A stretch of 31,852 nt of DNA from JACZQZ01 sp046756945 (GCA_046756945.1 JBHHXI010000015.1:1-31852); one strand, 5' to 3'. Numbered from the stretch's first letter, positions 1 to 8,630 are shown. Notes: generated by a model not told the origin, from the letters alone. Translations and numbers: made by a program.

Positions 1-1174
1 CATCGAAGAGGGCGAAAAGCTCGGAAAGCCCGTCGACGGCCAGGGCCAGCCGTTCGCCCGCCGAGCGCGCCTGCTCCTCGGCCTTGACTTGCGCCGTGAT
101 GTCGGAGGCGACGCCGCGATAGCCCCGGAAGGCGCCCGCTTCGTCGAACACCGGCTTGCCGTTGACCATGAAATGCAGGGTGCGTCCGTTCCGGTGCGCG
201 AATTTGTAACGGAAGTCGCGGAAGGGCTGGCGCGCCTCCAGATCGGCCAGGTGGCGGCGCCACTTCTCGTCGTCGATGTCGCCCTGGCCCAGCTCCAACC
301 GCGTCCTGCCGAGAATTTCCTCGGGGCGAATGCCGGTGACTTCCGTGAAATTGTCCGAGAAATGCGAGAAGCGCAGGTCCGCGTCCATGTGCCAGATCCA
401 GTCGGAGGAACACTCCACCAGGTCCCGCATGCGCGCCTCGCTTTCGCGCAACTCTTCCTCCGCCCGCTTGCGCTCGGCGACTTCGCTCCCAAGGTCGGCA
501 TGCTGGCGCTTGAGGGCGCGGTCGGCGCGCCGCACGATCAGGAACAGCGCCGCGTACAACAATCCGAAGGCCATGATAATGGCGGCCACCATTTCGATCG
601 TGCCGCTCCTGATCAAAGCCAACACGGAGGTCACGTCCGTATACAGCTCTAAGACCCCCTCTATGGGGCCGTTGCCGGGGCGGATCGGAACGTAGGTCTC
701 GACCAGATCCCGATTCCAGACCTCGCCGGAGAAGGCGCTGAACGTGTCGCGGTACGTCAGTTTGCTGGCCGGGTTTCCTTGCCGCACCACCGCGATGAAT
801 CCCGGACTGTCGGTCTTGACCACGCCCATCTGACCGGGCTGCGAGGAATAGACCGTAAGCCCTTCGGGATTGTAGATCTTGACCTTGAGCACCGGCAGTC
901 CGGTGGTGAGCTTCTTCAGGGTTTCATGGATTTCCCGCGTTTCCGGGCGCGCCCGCAAGGCGTCCCCGTCGAGCTCCGAGACCGAGGCTGCATAGGAGGA
1001 GAAACGCGGCCAGACGGCGTTGGCAAAGGACCGCGCCAGGGCCACGTTCTGCTCCTCCACGATTTCAATAAGGTGGTTGACCTCGTGCCACCTCTGGACC
1101 ACGGCGAGCAACACGGAAATGACGAGGACGGCGAGTCCACTCGTGAGGGAGAAATACCGCAGAAGTCTGAACAT
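1..1174 (-). CDS. Membrane PAS-domain sensor protein, partial (C-terminus beyond left edge)
   Basis: Reading the minus strand from an ATG at 1174 gives 391 codons with no stop up to the window edge. Visible architecture: membrane segment at about residues 9-26, a putative periplasmic domain at about 27-193, a second membrane segment at about 194-214, a charged helix/coiled coil at about 215-250, then a PAS domain with PAC tail at about 250-360 (SDWIWHMDADLRF, later FRGYRGVASDITAQ). A second PAS-like start (LALAVDGLSELFALFD) is cut at the edge. This is the input half of a signal-transduction protein. The output could be a histidine kinase, GGDEF or EAL domain and cannot be seen. The start is supported by an AAGGCGG element just upstream and by the typical membrane-anchor N-terminus. 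It is transcribed away from the tRNA and nuo operon. Confidence 0.85.
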   Translation of the reverse strand, partial: MFRLLRYFSLTSGLAVLVISVLLAVVQRWHEVNHLIEIVEEQNVALARSFANAVWPRFSSYAASVSELDGDALRARPETREIHETLKKLTTGLPVLKVKIYNPEGLTVYSSQPGQMGVVKTDSPGFIAVVRQGNPASKLTYRDTFSAFSGEVWNRDLVETYVPIRPGNGPIEGVLELYTDVTSVLALIRSGTIEMVAAIIMAFGLLYAALFLIVRRADRALKRQHADLGSEVAERKRAEEELRESEARMRDLVECSSDWIWHMDADLRFSHFSDNFTEVTGIRPEEILGRTRLELGQGDIDDEKWRRHLADLEARQPFRDFRYKFAHRNGRTLHFMVNGKPVFDEAGAFRGYRGVASDITAQVKAEEQARSAGERLALAVDGLSELFALFD

Positions 1175-1501
1175 CCGCGTTCCGCCTTGAAAGCCCGGGG
1201 CGCGCAGCTGCCGGATGAGCCCACAGGTACCGGAAACGCTCACCGGCTGCCGTGGCCGGGGTCGGCACGCCTGCCGACACTTACCGCCGACGCTTGACTC
1301 TATGTTTAATTACTTTCAAATCGCAATAAGCGATATTCGATAACAGAGTTACCCGCCAGTATTTGCGAAATGGTTAATGGTTTGCATATTTTTGTCGTAG
1401 TTATTCCCGGGTGCGATCGACCCGGCACCCATCGTCCTCCGCGACGCCCATTCGCGCCGGTCCGTTCCGACAGTGGCTTTCCGCGTCGGCGGCGACGGCG
1501 G

Positions 1502-1561
1502 ACATAATGCATCCCGTCGCGCGATTCGCATGGCGCCGTGCTAGGCATTATGTACTAGGCA
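1502..1561. repeat. Short inverted repeat overlapping a direct repeat
   Basis: ACATAATGC at 1502-1510 is matched by its exact reverse complement GCATTATGT at 1545-1553. The right arm sits inside a direct repeat CTAGGCA (1541-1547 and 1555-1561) with a 14-bp period. The arrangement is operator-like but no regulator is known. It lies between the divergent sensor gene and tRNA-Asp. Confidence 0.4.
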
Positions 1562-1676
1562 ACAAACCCGCGCGCGAAGGTCCGCCCGCGGCAGCCGGGA
1601 AACGGATACCAAACCTTTTGAAATGGGGCATCCGGGTTGGTCCGGCCGTGTCGCCGGAAGGGCCGCCGGTGACGCC

Positions 1677-1705
1677 TTGACACCCGTCGGGGGGTGGCTT
1701 ACATG
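1677..1705 (+). promoter_or_regulatory. Candidate sigma70-type promoter for tRNA-Asp
   Basis: A perfect TTGACA hexamer at 1677-1682 is followed after 17 bp by TACATG at 1700-1705, a weak match to TATAAT. The implied start is about 10 nt upstream of the mature tRNA 5' end at 1722. The -35 is strong, the -10 is poor, and the position is right for a tRNA promoter. Confidence 0.5.
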
Positions 1706-1721
1706 AAGCCGACCCCGCTAC

Positions 1722-1800
1722 GGGGGTGTAGCTCAGCTTTGGTTAGAGCGCCGGCCTGTCAAGCCGGAGGTCGCGGGTTCAAGTCCCGTCACTCCCGCCA
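1722..1800 (+). tRNA. tRNA-Asp (anticodon GTC)
   Basis: The cloverleaf can be drawn by hand. The acceptor stem is GGGGGTG (1722-1728) with CACTCCC (1790-1796), including one G-U pair. The D arm is GCTC...GAGC. The anticodon stem is CCGGC/GCCGG with loop CTGTCAA and anticodon GTC at 1758-1760, which reads Asp codons. The T arm is GCGGG-TTCAAGT-CCCGT. The discriminator is G1797 and CCA (1798-1800) is encoded. The D loop is two bases longer than is common, giving 79 nt in total. nuoA starts 71 nt downstream with no obvious terminator between them. Confidence 0.96.
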
Positions 1801-1871
1801 TCGCTCCATCCGGCACGAAGGTTCCGTTTCCCAATAGCGAATGCCGTGATCCCCCGTAGAGGAACGCCGCC

Positions 1872-2237
1872 ATGGACGCGATGCTTGTCGAATACCTTCC
1901 TATCCTGATTTTCTTCGCCATCGCCACCGCCATTGCCGGTATCGCGGTCGGTGCCTCCTACATCGTCGTCCAGCAGCGGCCCGACGCGCAGAAGACCTCG
2001 GCCTATGAATGCGGCTTCGAGGCGTTCGACGACAGCCGCAACAAATTCGACGTCCGGTTTTACGTCGTCGCCATCCTTTTCATCATCTTCGACCTCGAGG
2101 TCGCCTTCCTGTTTCCATGGGCTATCAGCTTGGGAAAAATAGGGGTTTTCGGCTTCTGGTCGATGATGGTTTTCCTGGCAATCCTCACCATCGGCTTTAT
2201 ATATGAGTGGAAAAAAGGAGCCTTGGAATGGGAGTGA
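1872..2237 (+). CDS. nuoA: NADH-quinone oxidoreductase subunit A
   Basis: Small membrane subunit of complex I (121 aa, the usual length) with three hydrophobic segments. It carries the family signature AYECGFEAFDDSRNKFDVRFY followed by FIIFDLEVAFLFPW. The conserved cysteine of the ECGF loop lies near the quinone-channel entrance. The start ATG follows a GAGGA ribosome-binding site at about 1858-1862. It is the first gene of a 14-gene operon, and its last 10 nt overlap the start of nuoB, which suggests translational coupling. Confidence 0.98.
   Translation: MDAMLVEYLPILIFFAIATAIAGIAVGASYIVVQQRPDAQKTSAYECGFEAFDDSRNKFDVRFYVVAILFIIFDLEVAFLFPWAISLGKIGVFGFWSMMVFLAILTIGFIYEWKKGALEWE
2215..2220 (+). 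promoter_or_regulatory. Ribosome-binding site fixing the nuoB start
   Basis: AAGGAG lies 7 nt before the ATG at 2228, inside the end of nuoA. It favours this start over an in-frame upstream codon at 2207, which has no such element. Confidence 0.75.
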
Positions 2238-2791
2238 CATCCCGTCCCGTTGCCGATGGCGGAGCGCCCTTGTCCGGGCCGGCTGCGGATGCCGAACATG
2301 AGGCCCTGCTCACCCGGGTGGCCGGCGAATTGGCGGACAAGGGCTTCGTCGTCGCCCAACTGGACAGCCTCGTCAACTGGGCGCGCACGGGGTCGTTGTG
2401 GCCCATGACCTTTGGCCTCGCCTGCTGTGCCGTGGAGATGATCCACGCGTACATGAGCCGCTATGACCTGGACCGCTTCGGCGTGGTTCCCCGGCCCAGT
2501 CCGCGGCAGTCGGACGTCATCATCGTCGCCGGCACGTTGACCAACAAGATGGCGCCCGCCTTCCGCAAGGTCTACGACCAGATGGCCGAGCCCCGCTATG
2601 TCATCTCCATGGGCTCATGCGCCAACGGTGGCGGCTATTACCACTATTCCTATTCCGTGGTCCGCGGTTGCGACCGCGTCGTCCCGGTGGACATTTATGT
2701 TCCGGGCTGCCCGCCGACCGCCGAGGCGCTGGTGTACGGCATTCTCCAACTGCAGAAAAAGATCAGGCGAACGGGCGCGCTGTGGCGCTGA
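2228..2791 (+). CDS. nuoB: NADH-quinone oxidoreductase subunit B
   Basis: Peripheral-arm subunit (187 aa) that holds the terminal [4Fe-4S] cluster N2, the electron donor to quinone. The four expected ligands are present: the tandem pair C66-C67 in GLACCAVE, C131 in GSCANGG and C161 in VPGCPPTAE. Residues before about 35 form a variable N-terminal extension. The start was chosen from the ribosome-binding site 7 nt upstream. The gene overlaps nuoA by 10 nt and precedes nuoC by 39 nt. Confidence 0.97.
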   Translation: MGVTSRPVADGGAPLSGPAADAEHEALLTRVAGELADKGFVVAQLDSLVNWARTGSLWPMTFGLACCAVEMIHAYMSRYDLDRFGVVPRPSPRQSDVIIVAGTLTNKMAPAFRKVYDQMAEPRYVISMGSCANGGGYYHYSYSVVRGCDRVVPVDIYVPGCPPTAEALVYGILQLQKKIRRTGALWR

Positions 2792-2830
2792 CCCCATCGC
2801 AGGCACACCGGTAGAGTTCATCGAGGAAAC

Positions 2831-3439
2831 ATGGACCTGGCCCTTAAAGACCTCGGCGATTACGTCGCCGAAGCGCTGCCCCAGGAAGTGCTCGGGACCG
2901 AGGTCGCGTTCGACGAGTTGATGGTCAGGGCGCGCCCGGACCTGATCGTCAAGGTGTTGACCTTCCTCCGCGACGACGTCAATTGCCGGTTCCAGCAGTT
3001 GATGGACCTGTGCGGTGCCGACTACCCGGAGCGGGAGATGCGCTTCGAGGTCGTCTACAACCTGCTCAGCCTCACCCACAACATGCGTGTCAGGGTCAAG
3101 GTCGAGACCGACGAGGAGACTCCGGTGCCCTCGGTCAGCGGCGTGTTCAGCTCGGCCACGTGGTGGGAGCGCGAGGCCTGGGACCTTTTCGGCATCTATT
3201 TTTCCGAGCACCCGGACCTGCGGCGCATCATGACCGACTACGGATTCGAGGGACACCCGCTGCGCAAGGACTTTCCGCTCACCGGCTATGTGGAGGTGCG
3301 CTACGACGACGAACAGAAGCGCGTCGTCTACGAGCCGGTGAAGCTGACCCAGGAGTTCCGCTCCTTCGATTTCCTCAGTCCCTGGGAAGGCGTGCAGGGC
3401 GTTCTGCCCGGTGACGAGAAGGCGGACGGGGACGCCTGA
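2831..3439 (+). CDS. nuoC: NADH-quinone oxidoreductase subunit C
   Basis: Hydrophilic 30-kDa-type subunit (202 aa) of the connecting module that packs against NuoD and NuoB. The family signature WWEREAWDLFGIYF appears at about residues 113-126, followed by HPDLRRIMTDYGFEGHPLRKDFPLTG in two adjoining stretches. It carries no cofactor. The ATG is preceded by GAGGAAAC. It is a separate gene, not fused to nuoD as in enterobacteria, and its TGA shares one base with the nuoD ATG. Confidence 0.97.
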   Translation: MDLALKDLGDYVAEALPQEVLGTEVAFDELMVRARPDLIVKVLTFLRDDVNCRFQQLMDLCGADYPEREMRFEVVYNLLSLTHNMRVRVKVETDEETPVPSVSGVFSSATWWEREAWDLFGIYFSEHPDLRRIMTDYGFEGHPLRKDFPLTGYVEVRYDDEQKRVVYEPVKLTQEFRSFDFLSPWEGVQGVLPGDEKADGDA

Positions 3440-4617
3440 TGGCCGAGACCCAGATCAAGAACTTCACCCTCAACTTCGGGCCCCAGCATCCCGCCGCCCA
3501 CGGCGTGCTGCGCCTGGTGCTGGAGATGGACGGCGAGGTCATCGAGCGCGCCGACCCCCACATCGGGCTCCTGCACCGGGGCACGGAAAAGCTTATCGAG
3601 CACAAGGGTTACGTCCAGGCGGTGCCCTATTTCGACCGCCTCGACTACGTCGCTCCGCAGAACCAGGAGCACGCGTTCGCCCTTGCCGTGGAGAAGCTTC
3701 TCGGGCTGGAGGTGCCGCCCAGGGCCCAGTACATCCGCGTGCTCTTCGCCGAAATCGGGCGCATCCTCAGCCACATCCTCAACGTGTGCTCGTATGCCAT
3801 GGACGTCGGCGCCATGACGCCCATGCTGTGGGGCTTCGAGGAGCGCGAGCACATGATGGAGTTCTGCGAGCGGGCAAGCGGCGCGCGCATGCACATGAAC
3901 TATTTCCGCCCGGGCGGCGTCGCCTTCGACCTGCCGTCGGGGCTGGCCGAGGACATCGATGGGTGGGCCGATCACTTCCCCAGTTTCGTCGATGATTGCG
4001 AGACCCTGCTGACCGAGAACCGGATCTTCAAGCAGCGCACCGTCGACATCGGGGTGATCACCGCCGAGCAGGCCCTCGACTGGGGCTTCTCCGGGCCCAA
4101 CCTGCGCGCCTGCGGCATCGCCTGGGACCTGCGCAAGGCGCGGCCCTACGACGTCTACGAGAAGATGGAGTTCGGCGTTGTCGTGGGCACGCACGGCGAT
4201 TGCTACGACCGCTATCTCATGCGCATGAGCGAAATGCGCGAAAGCATCAAGATCATCAAGCAGTGCCTGGACAAGATGCCCGGCGGCCCGGTCAAGGCCG
4301 ACGACCGCAAGATCACGCCGCCGTCCCGCGCCGAGATGAAACACTCCATGGAGGCGCTGATCCATCATTTCAAGCTGTTTACCGAGGGTTACCACGTGCC
4401 GGCCGGCGAAACCTATACGGCGGTGGAGGCGCCCAAGGGCGAGTTCGGGGTCTATCTGGTTTCGGACGGCACCAACAAGCCCTATCGCTGTAAGATCCGC
4501 GCCCCCGGGTTCGCCCACCTGCAGGCCCTGGAGCTGCTCTCCAAGGGGCACATGCTGGCCGACGTGGTCGCCAACATCGGCTCCATCGACATCGTTTTCG
4601 GCGAGATCGACCGATGA
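3439..4617 (+). CDS. nuoD: NADH-quinone oxidoreductase subunit D
   Basis: The 49-kDa-type subunit (392 aa), related to the [NiFe]-hydrogenase large subunit, which forms the quinone-binding cavity with NuoB. Visible family blocks are the N-terminal FGPQHPAAHGVLR with the quinone-site histidine, then IGLLHRGTEKLIE, and the C-terminal SDGTNKPYRCKIRAPGF and NIGSIDIVFGEIDR. The start overlaps the nuoC stop by one base, and the end overlaps nuoE in an ATGA. Confidence 0.98.
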   Translation: MAETQIKNFTLNFGPQHPAAHGVLRLVLEMDGEVIERADPHIGLLHRGTEKLIEHKGYVQAVPYFDRLDYVAPQNQEHAFALAVEKLLGLEVPPRAQYIRVLFAEIGRILSHILNVCSYAMDVGAMTPMLWGFEEREHMMEFCERASGARMHMNYFRPGGVAFDLPSGLAEDIDGWADHFPSFVDDCETLLTENRIFKQRTVDIGVITAEQALDWGFSGPNLRACGIAWDLRKARPYDVYEKMEFGVVVGTHGDCYDRYLMRMSEMRESIKIIKQCLDKMPGGPVKADDRKITPPSRAEMKHSMEALIHHFKLFTEGYHVPAGETYTAVEAPKGEFGVYLVSDGTNKPYRCKIRAPGFAHLQALELLSKGHMLADVVANIGSIDIVFGEIDR

Positions 4618-5258
4618 GCGCGCCAAAAGACGCCTCCGCGCAGCCCCGGACCTTCGCCTTCACCCCGGAGAACGCGAAGAAGGCCAAGGCCGCCGTCGCC
4701 GCGTATCCGAAGGGCCGTCAGGCGAGCGCCGTGCTCGCCCTGCTCGACCTGGCGCAACGGCAGAACGGCGGCTGGCTGCCGCGGGCGGCCATGGATGCGG
4801 TGGCCGGGTTCCTCGACATGCCGCCGATGCGCGTTTACGAGGTGGCCACCTTCTACACCATGTACAACCTCGAGCCCGTGGGCCGGCACCACGTTCAGGT
4901 GTGCACCAATGTGTCGTGCTGGCTGCGCGGCTCCGACGACGTCGTCGCCGCCTGCCGCAATGCGCTGGGCATCGGTATGGGCGAGACGTCGGCGGACGGC
5001 GGGTTCACCCTGTCCGAGACGGAGTGCCTGGGCGCCTGCGTCAATGCGCCGGTGATGATGATCGGCGGGGACTACTACGAGGACCTGGACGCCGGCACGG
5101 CGACCGCCATTTTGGCCGAGCTCAAGAAAGGGGGCACGCCCAGGCCCGGACCCCAGAGCGCGCGCCGGGCATGCGAACCGGCCGCCGGGCTGACCACCCT
5201 GACAGGACCCTCGGACGGCCGGGGCGACGGCCGGGGCGACGAACCGGGGGCTTCGTGA
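4614..5258 (+). CDS. nuoE: NADH-quinone oxidoreductase subunit E
   Basis: The 24-kDa-type subunit of the NADH-input module (214 aa), a thioredoxin-fold protein with [2Fe-2S] cluster N1a. The ligands are visible as C97 and C102 (CTNVSC) and C138 and C142 (CLGAC). After about residue 170 there is a low-complexity Pro/Gly/Arg-rich tail. This includes a 12-bp tandem duplication at 5217-5240 that encodes a repeated GRGD. Variable tails are common at this end of the family. It overlaps nuoD (ATGA) and nuoF (one base). Confidence 0.97.
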   Translation: MSAPKDASAQPRTFAFTPENAKKAKAAVAAYPKGRQASAVLALLDLAQRQNGGWLPRAAMDAVAGFLDMPPMRVYEVATFYTMYNLEPVGRHHVQVCTNVSCWLRGSDDVVAACRNALGIGMGETSADGGFTLSETECLGACVNAPVMMIGGDYYEDLDAGTATAILAELKKGGTPRPGPQSARRACEPAAGLTTLTGPSDGRGDGRGDEPGAS

Positions 5259-6547
5259 TGCTCCGCGACTCCGACCGCATTTTCACCAACCTCTACGGAT
5301 TCGAGGACGTCGGCCTGGACGGCGCGCGGGCGCGCGGCGACTGGGACAATACCAAGGCGCTGATCGCCAAGGGCCGCGACTGGATCGTCGACGAGGTGAA
5401 GAACTCGGGGCTCCGGGGACGCGGCGGCGCCGGCTTCGGCACCGGAATGAAATGGTCCTTCATGCCCAAGGTCTCCGACGGCCGGCCCCACTACCTGGTG
5501 ATCAACGCCGACGAGGGCGAGCCCGGCACCTGCAAGGACCGGGAAATCCTTCGCCACGAACCCCATAAGCTGGTGGAGGGCGCGCTGCTCGCCGCCGTCG
5601 CCATGGGCGCCAACGTGAGCTACATCTATATCCGCGGCGAGTTCCACCGCGAGACCGAGGCCCTGCGGCGGGCCATCGCCGAGGCCTATGAGGCCGGGCT
5701 GATCGGCAACAACGCCTGCCGCTCGGGCTGGGACTTCGACATTCACCTCCACGTCGGCGCCGGCGCCTACATCTGCGGCGAGGAGACCGCGCTGCTCGAA
5801 AGCCTGGAAGGGCGGAAGGGGATGCCGCGCCTGAAGCCTCCGTTTCCCGCCAACACCGGCCTCTTTGGCTGTCCGACCACGGTCAACAACGTGGAATCCA
5901 TCGCCGTGGCGCCGGCCATACTGAGGCGCGGCGCCGACTGGTTCGCCGGACTCGGCCGCGCCAACAACACAGGCACCAAGCTTTTCTGCATCTCCGGCCA
6001 CGTCAACCACCCGTGCACCGTGGAAGACGAGATGAGCGTGCCCCTCAGGGAGCTCATCGAGAAGCACGCCGGCGGCGTGCGCGGCGGCTGGGACAACCTT
6101 CTGGCGGTGATTCCCGGCGGCTCCTCGGTGCCGGTGATTCCCAAGTCCGTCTGCGAGACGGTGCTCATGGATTTCGACTCCCTGCGCGAGGCCCAATCGG
6201 GCCTCGGCACCGGCGCCGTGATCGTCATGGACAAGTCCACCGACATCGTCAGGGTGATCGCCCGCCTGTCCCGGTTCTACATGCACGAAAGCTGCGGCCA
6301 GTGCACGCCCTGCCGCGAGGGCACCGGCTGGCTGTGGCGCATGATGGAGCGCCTGGTCACGGGCAACATCGCGGTCGAGGAAATCGACCTCCTGGACGAG
6401 GTCAGCCGCCAGATCGAGGGCCATACCATCTGTGCCCACGGCGACGCCGCCGCCTGGCCCGTGCAGGGGCTTATCCGCCATTTCCGGCCCGAGCTGGAGC
6501 GCCGCGCCGCCGCCTTCCAGGCACGGCGGGCCGATCAGGCGGCGTGA
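5258..6547 (+). CDS. nuoF: NADH-quinone oxidoreductase subunit F
   Basis: The 51-kDa-type subunit (429 aa) that binds NADH and FMN and holds [4Fe-4S] cluster N3, where hydride from NADH enters complex I. The glycine-rich nucleotide motif GRGGAGFGTG lies at residues 54-63 and the FMN-site block NADEGEPGTCKDRE at about 83-96. N3 ligands are C346, C349 and C352 (ESCGQCTPCREG) plus C392 (HTICAHGD). The reading frame is open further upstream, but the ATG at 5258 overlaps the nuoE TGA and gives the usual family N-terminus and length. Confidence 0.98.
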   Translation: MLRDSDRIFTNLYGFEDVGLDGARARGDWDNTKALIAKGRDWIVDEVKNSGLRGRGGAGFGTGMKWSFMPKVSDGRPHYLVINADEGEPGTCKDREILRHEPHKLVEGALLAAVAMGANVSYIYIRGEFHRETEALRRAIAEAYEAGLIGNNACRSGWDFDIHLHVGAGAYICGEETALLESLEGRKGMPRLKPPFPANTGLFGCPTTVNNVESIAVAPAILRRGADWFAGLGRANNTGTKLFCISGHVNHPCTVEDEMSVPLRELIEKHAGGVRGGWDNLLAVIPGGSSVPVIPKSVCETVLMDFDSLREAQSGLGTGAVIVMDKSTDIVRVIARLSRFYMHESCGQCTPCREGTGWLWRMMERLVTGNIAVEEIDLLDEVSRQIEGHTICAHGDAAAWPVQGLIRHFRPELERRAAAFQARRADQAA

Positions 6548-6557
6548 GGAAAATGAC

Positions 6558-8630
6558 ATGCCGACGCTGACCATCGACGGCAGGGAAGTAGAGGTGGAGC
6601 CGGGGATCACGGTCCTCCAGGCGTGCGAGCAGGCGGGCATCGAAATTCCCCGGTTCTGCTATCACGAACGCCTGTCCATCGCCGGCAACTGCCGCATGTG
6701 CCTGGTGGAGATGGAGCGGGCGCCCAAGCCGGTGGCGTCCTGCGCCATGCCGGTCGCCGACGGCATGGTGATCCACACCAACACCCCCGGTGTGCAAAAG
6801 GCGCGGCGGGGGGTGATGGAGTTCCTGCTCATCAATCACCCGCTGGACTGCCCCATCTGCGACCAGGGCGGCGAATGCGACCTGCAGGACCAGGCCATGG
6901 CCTACGGGTTCGACCGCAGCCGCTACCGCGAGAACAAGCGCGCCGTGGAGAACAAGTACCTGGGGCCGCTGATCAAGACCATCATGACCCGGTGCATCCA
7001 CTGCACCCGCTGCATCCGCTTCGCCACCGAGGTCGCCGGCGTGCAGGAGCTGGGGGCCACCGGCCGCGGCGAGGACATGGAGGTCGGCACCTACGTGGAG
7101 AAGGCGCTGACGTCCGAGCTGTCGGGCAACATGATCGACCTGTGCCCGGTGGGGGCGCTGACGTCCGCGCCGTATGCCTTCGCCGCGCGGTCGTGGGAGC
7201 TGACCAAGACCGAGTCCGTGGACGTGATGGACGCCGTGGGCTCCAACATCCGCGTCGATGCCCGCGGCCCCGAGGTCATGCGCGTGCTGCCGCGCCTGAA
7301 CGAGGACGTGAACGAGGAGTGGATATCGGACAAGACCCGCTTCGCCTGCGACGGGCTGAAACGCCAGCGCCTCGACCGGCCCTACGTGCGCCGCGACGGC
7401 AGGCTCGAGGCCGCCACCTGGGCCGAGGCCTTTGCCGCCATCGGGCGACACCTCGAGGGCGTCGAGGGGAAACGCATCGCCGCCATTGCCGGCGACCTGG
7501 CCGACTGCGAATCGATGATGGCGTTGAAGGACCTGATGGCGGCGTTGCGGTCGCCGAACACGGACTGCCGGCAGGATGGCGCCAGACTGGATGGGGCGTG
7601 CCGCGCCGGCTACCTCTTCAATACAACCATCGCCGGGATCGAACAGGCCGACGCCTGCCTCCTGATCGGCACCGACGTGCGCCGGGAGGCGCCCATCATC
7701 AATGCGCGGCTGCGCAAGCGCCACCTTGCCGGCGGATTTCCCGTTGGCGTCGTCGGGCCACAGATGGACCTGACGTATGACACCCAGCACCTTGGCGACG
7801 GTCCCCAGGCGCTGGAACAGATCGCCGCCGGCGAGCACGCCTTCGCCAAGGTGCTTGGGCGGGCCGAAAGGCCGATGCTGGTGATCGGCATGGGCGCCCT
7901 GGCCCGCGCCGACGGCGCCCAGGTGCTGGCCACGGCGCGCACCATCGCCGAGGGCTGCGCCATGGTGCGGGAAAAGGACGGCTGGAACGGCTTCAACGTC
8001 CTGCACACGGCGGCGGCGCGGGTCGGCGGACTGGACCTGGGCTTCCTGCCCGGCGACGGCGGCCTGGATACGGCGGCCATCCTGGACGCGGCGTCGGCGG
8101 GCGCCGTGACGGCGGTGTACCTGCTCGGCGCCGACGAGATCGACATGGACAGCCTCGGCACGGCCTTCGTCATCTACCAGGGTCACCACGGCGACGCCGG
8201 GGCCGGGCGCGCCGACGTCATCCTGCCCGGCGCCGCGTATACGGAAAAGAACGCCATCTACGTCAACACCGAAGGGCGGGCGCAGGAGGGAAGGCGGGCC
8301 GTCTACCCGCCCGGCGAGGCGCGCGAGGACTGGGCCATCATCCGCGCCCTGTCCGAGGTCCTGGGGCGCAAGCTTCCCGTCGATAGCCTCGACGACGTGC
8401 GCGCCCGCATGGCCGACGTCAACCCCGCCTTCACCGCCTGCGCGGACGTGGTTCAAACGATGCCGTGGGGCGCCTTCGGGACCGACGGGCCGATGGACCC
8501 GGCGCCGTTCCGGACGCCGGTCGCCAACTTCTACATGACCGACCCGATCAGCCGGGCCTCGGTCACCATGGCCGAATGCACCGACGCGCTGGCCGGCGCG
8601 CACCGGCAAAGGACCGGGACCGATGGTTGA
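6558..8630 (+). CDS. nuoG: NADH-quinone oxidoreductase subunit G
   Basis: The 75-kDa-type subunit (690 aa). The N-terminal ferredoxin domain holds a [2Fe-2S] cluster (C34, C45, C48, C62). It is followed by the N5 site with its unusual histidine ligand (H94, C98, C101, C107) and N4 (C146, C149, C152, C196). The rest is a molybdopterin-oxidoreductase-like domain without a visible catalytic site, as usual for complex I. The extra N7-type cysteine set seen in some bacteria is not apparent, which fits the alphaproteobacterial/mitochondrial type. The ATG follows GAGGAAA. The end overlaps nuoH by 8 nt. Confidence 0.97.
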   Translation: MPTLTIDGREVEVEPGITVLQACEQAGIEIPRFCYHERLSIAGNCRMCLVEMERAPKPVASCAMPVADGMVIHTNTPGVQKARRGVMEFLLINHPLDCPICDQGGECDLQDQAMAYGFDRSRYRENKRAVENKYLGPLIKTIMTRCIHCTRCIRFATEVAGVQELGATGRGEDMEVGTYVEKALTSELSGNMIDLCPVGALTSAPYAFAARSWELTKTESVDVMDAVGSNIRVDARGPEVMRVLPRLNEDVNEEWISDKTRFACDGLKRQRLDRPYVRRDGRLEAATWAEAFAAIGRHLEGVEGKRIAAIAGDLADCESMMALKDLMAALRSPNTDCRQDGARLDGACRAGYLFNTTIAGIEQADACLLIGTDVRREAPIINARLRKRHLAGGFPVGVVGPQMDLTYDTQHLGDGPQALEQIAAGEHAFAKVLGRAERPMLVIGMGALARADGAQVLATARTIAEGCAMVREKDGWNGFNVLHTAAARVGGLDLGFLPGDGGLDTAAILDAASAGAVTAVYLLGADEIDMDSLGTAFVIYQGHHGDAGAGRADVILPGAAYTEKNAIYVNTEGRAQEGRRAVYPPGEAREDWAIIRALSEVLGRKLPVDSLDDVRARMADVNPAFTACADVVQTMPWGAFGTDGPMDPAPFRTPVANFYMTDPISRASVTMAECTDALAGAHRQRTGTDG

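Larger units (their letters stand above)
1175..1721. other. Intergenic region between sensor gene and tRNA-Asp
   Basis: No convincing gene lies here; short ORFs in it have no recognisable product. The part from about 1297 to 1405 is much more A+T-rich than its surroundings and probably carries the promoter of the leftward sensor gene. It contains a small dyad ATCGC-N5-GCGAT at 1320-1334 and a TTAACCAT-like octamer on the minus strand at 1370-1377. Further right lie a 9-bp inverted repeat and a 7-bp direct repeat (listed separately) and the likely tRNA promoter. Confidence 0.6.

Noticed and set aside
1370..1377. TTAACCAT octamer on the minus strand, a CtrA-like half site upstream of the sensor gene
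   Set aside because: Only one half site matches. The second TTAA at N7 spacing is missing (GCAA instead), so the evidence is too weak for a CtrA call.
1411..1680. 89-codon plus-strand open frame upstream of tRNA-Asp
   Set aside because: No ribosome-binding site, no recognisable domain and an Arg/Pro/Ala composition typical of chance frames. It ends in the tRNA promoter area.
5217..5240. 12-bp tandem duplication in the 3' end of nuoE
   Set aside because: It lies in the variable, low-complexity tail of NuoE and is in frame; an ordinary replication-slippage product with no sign of function.
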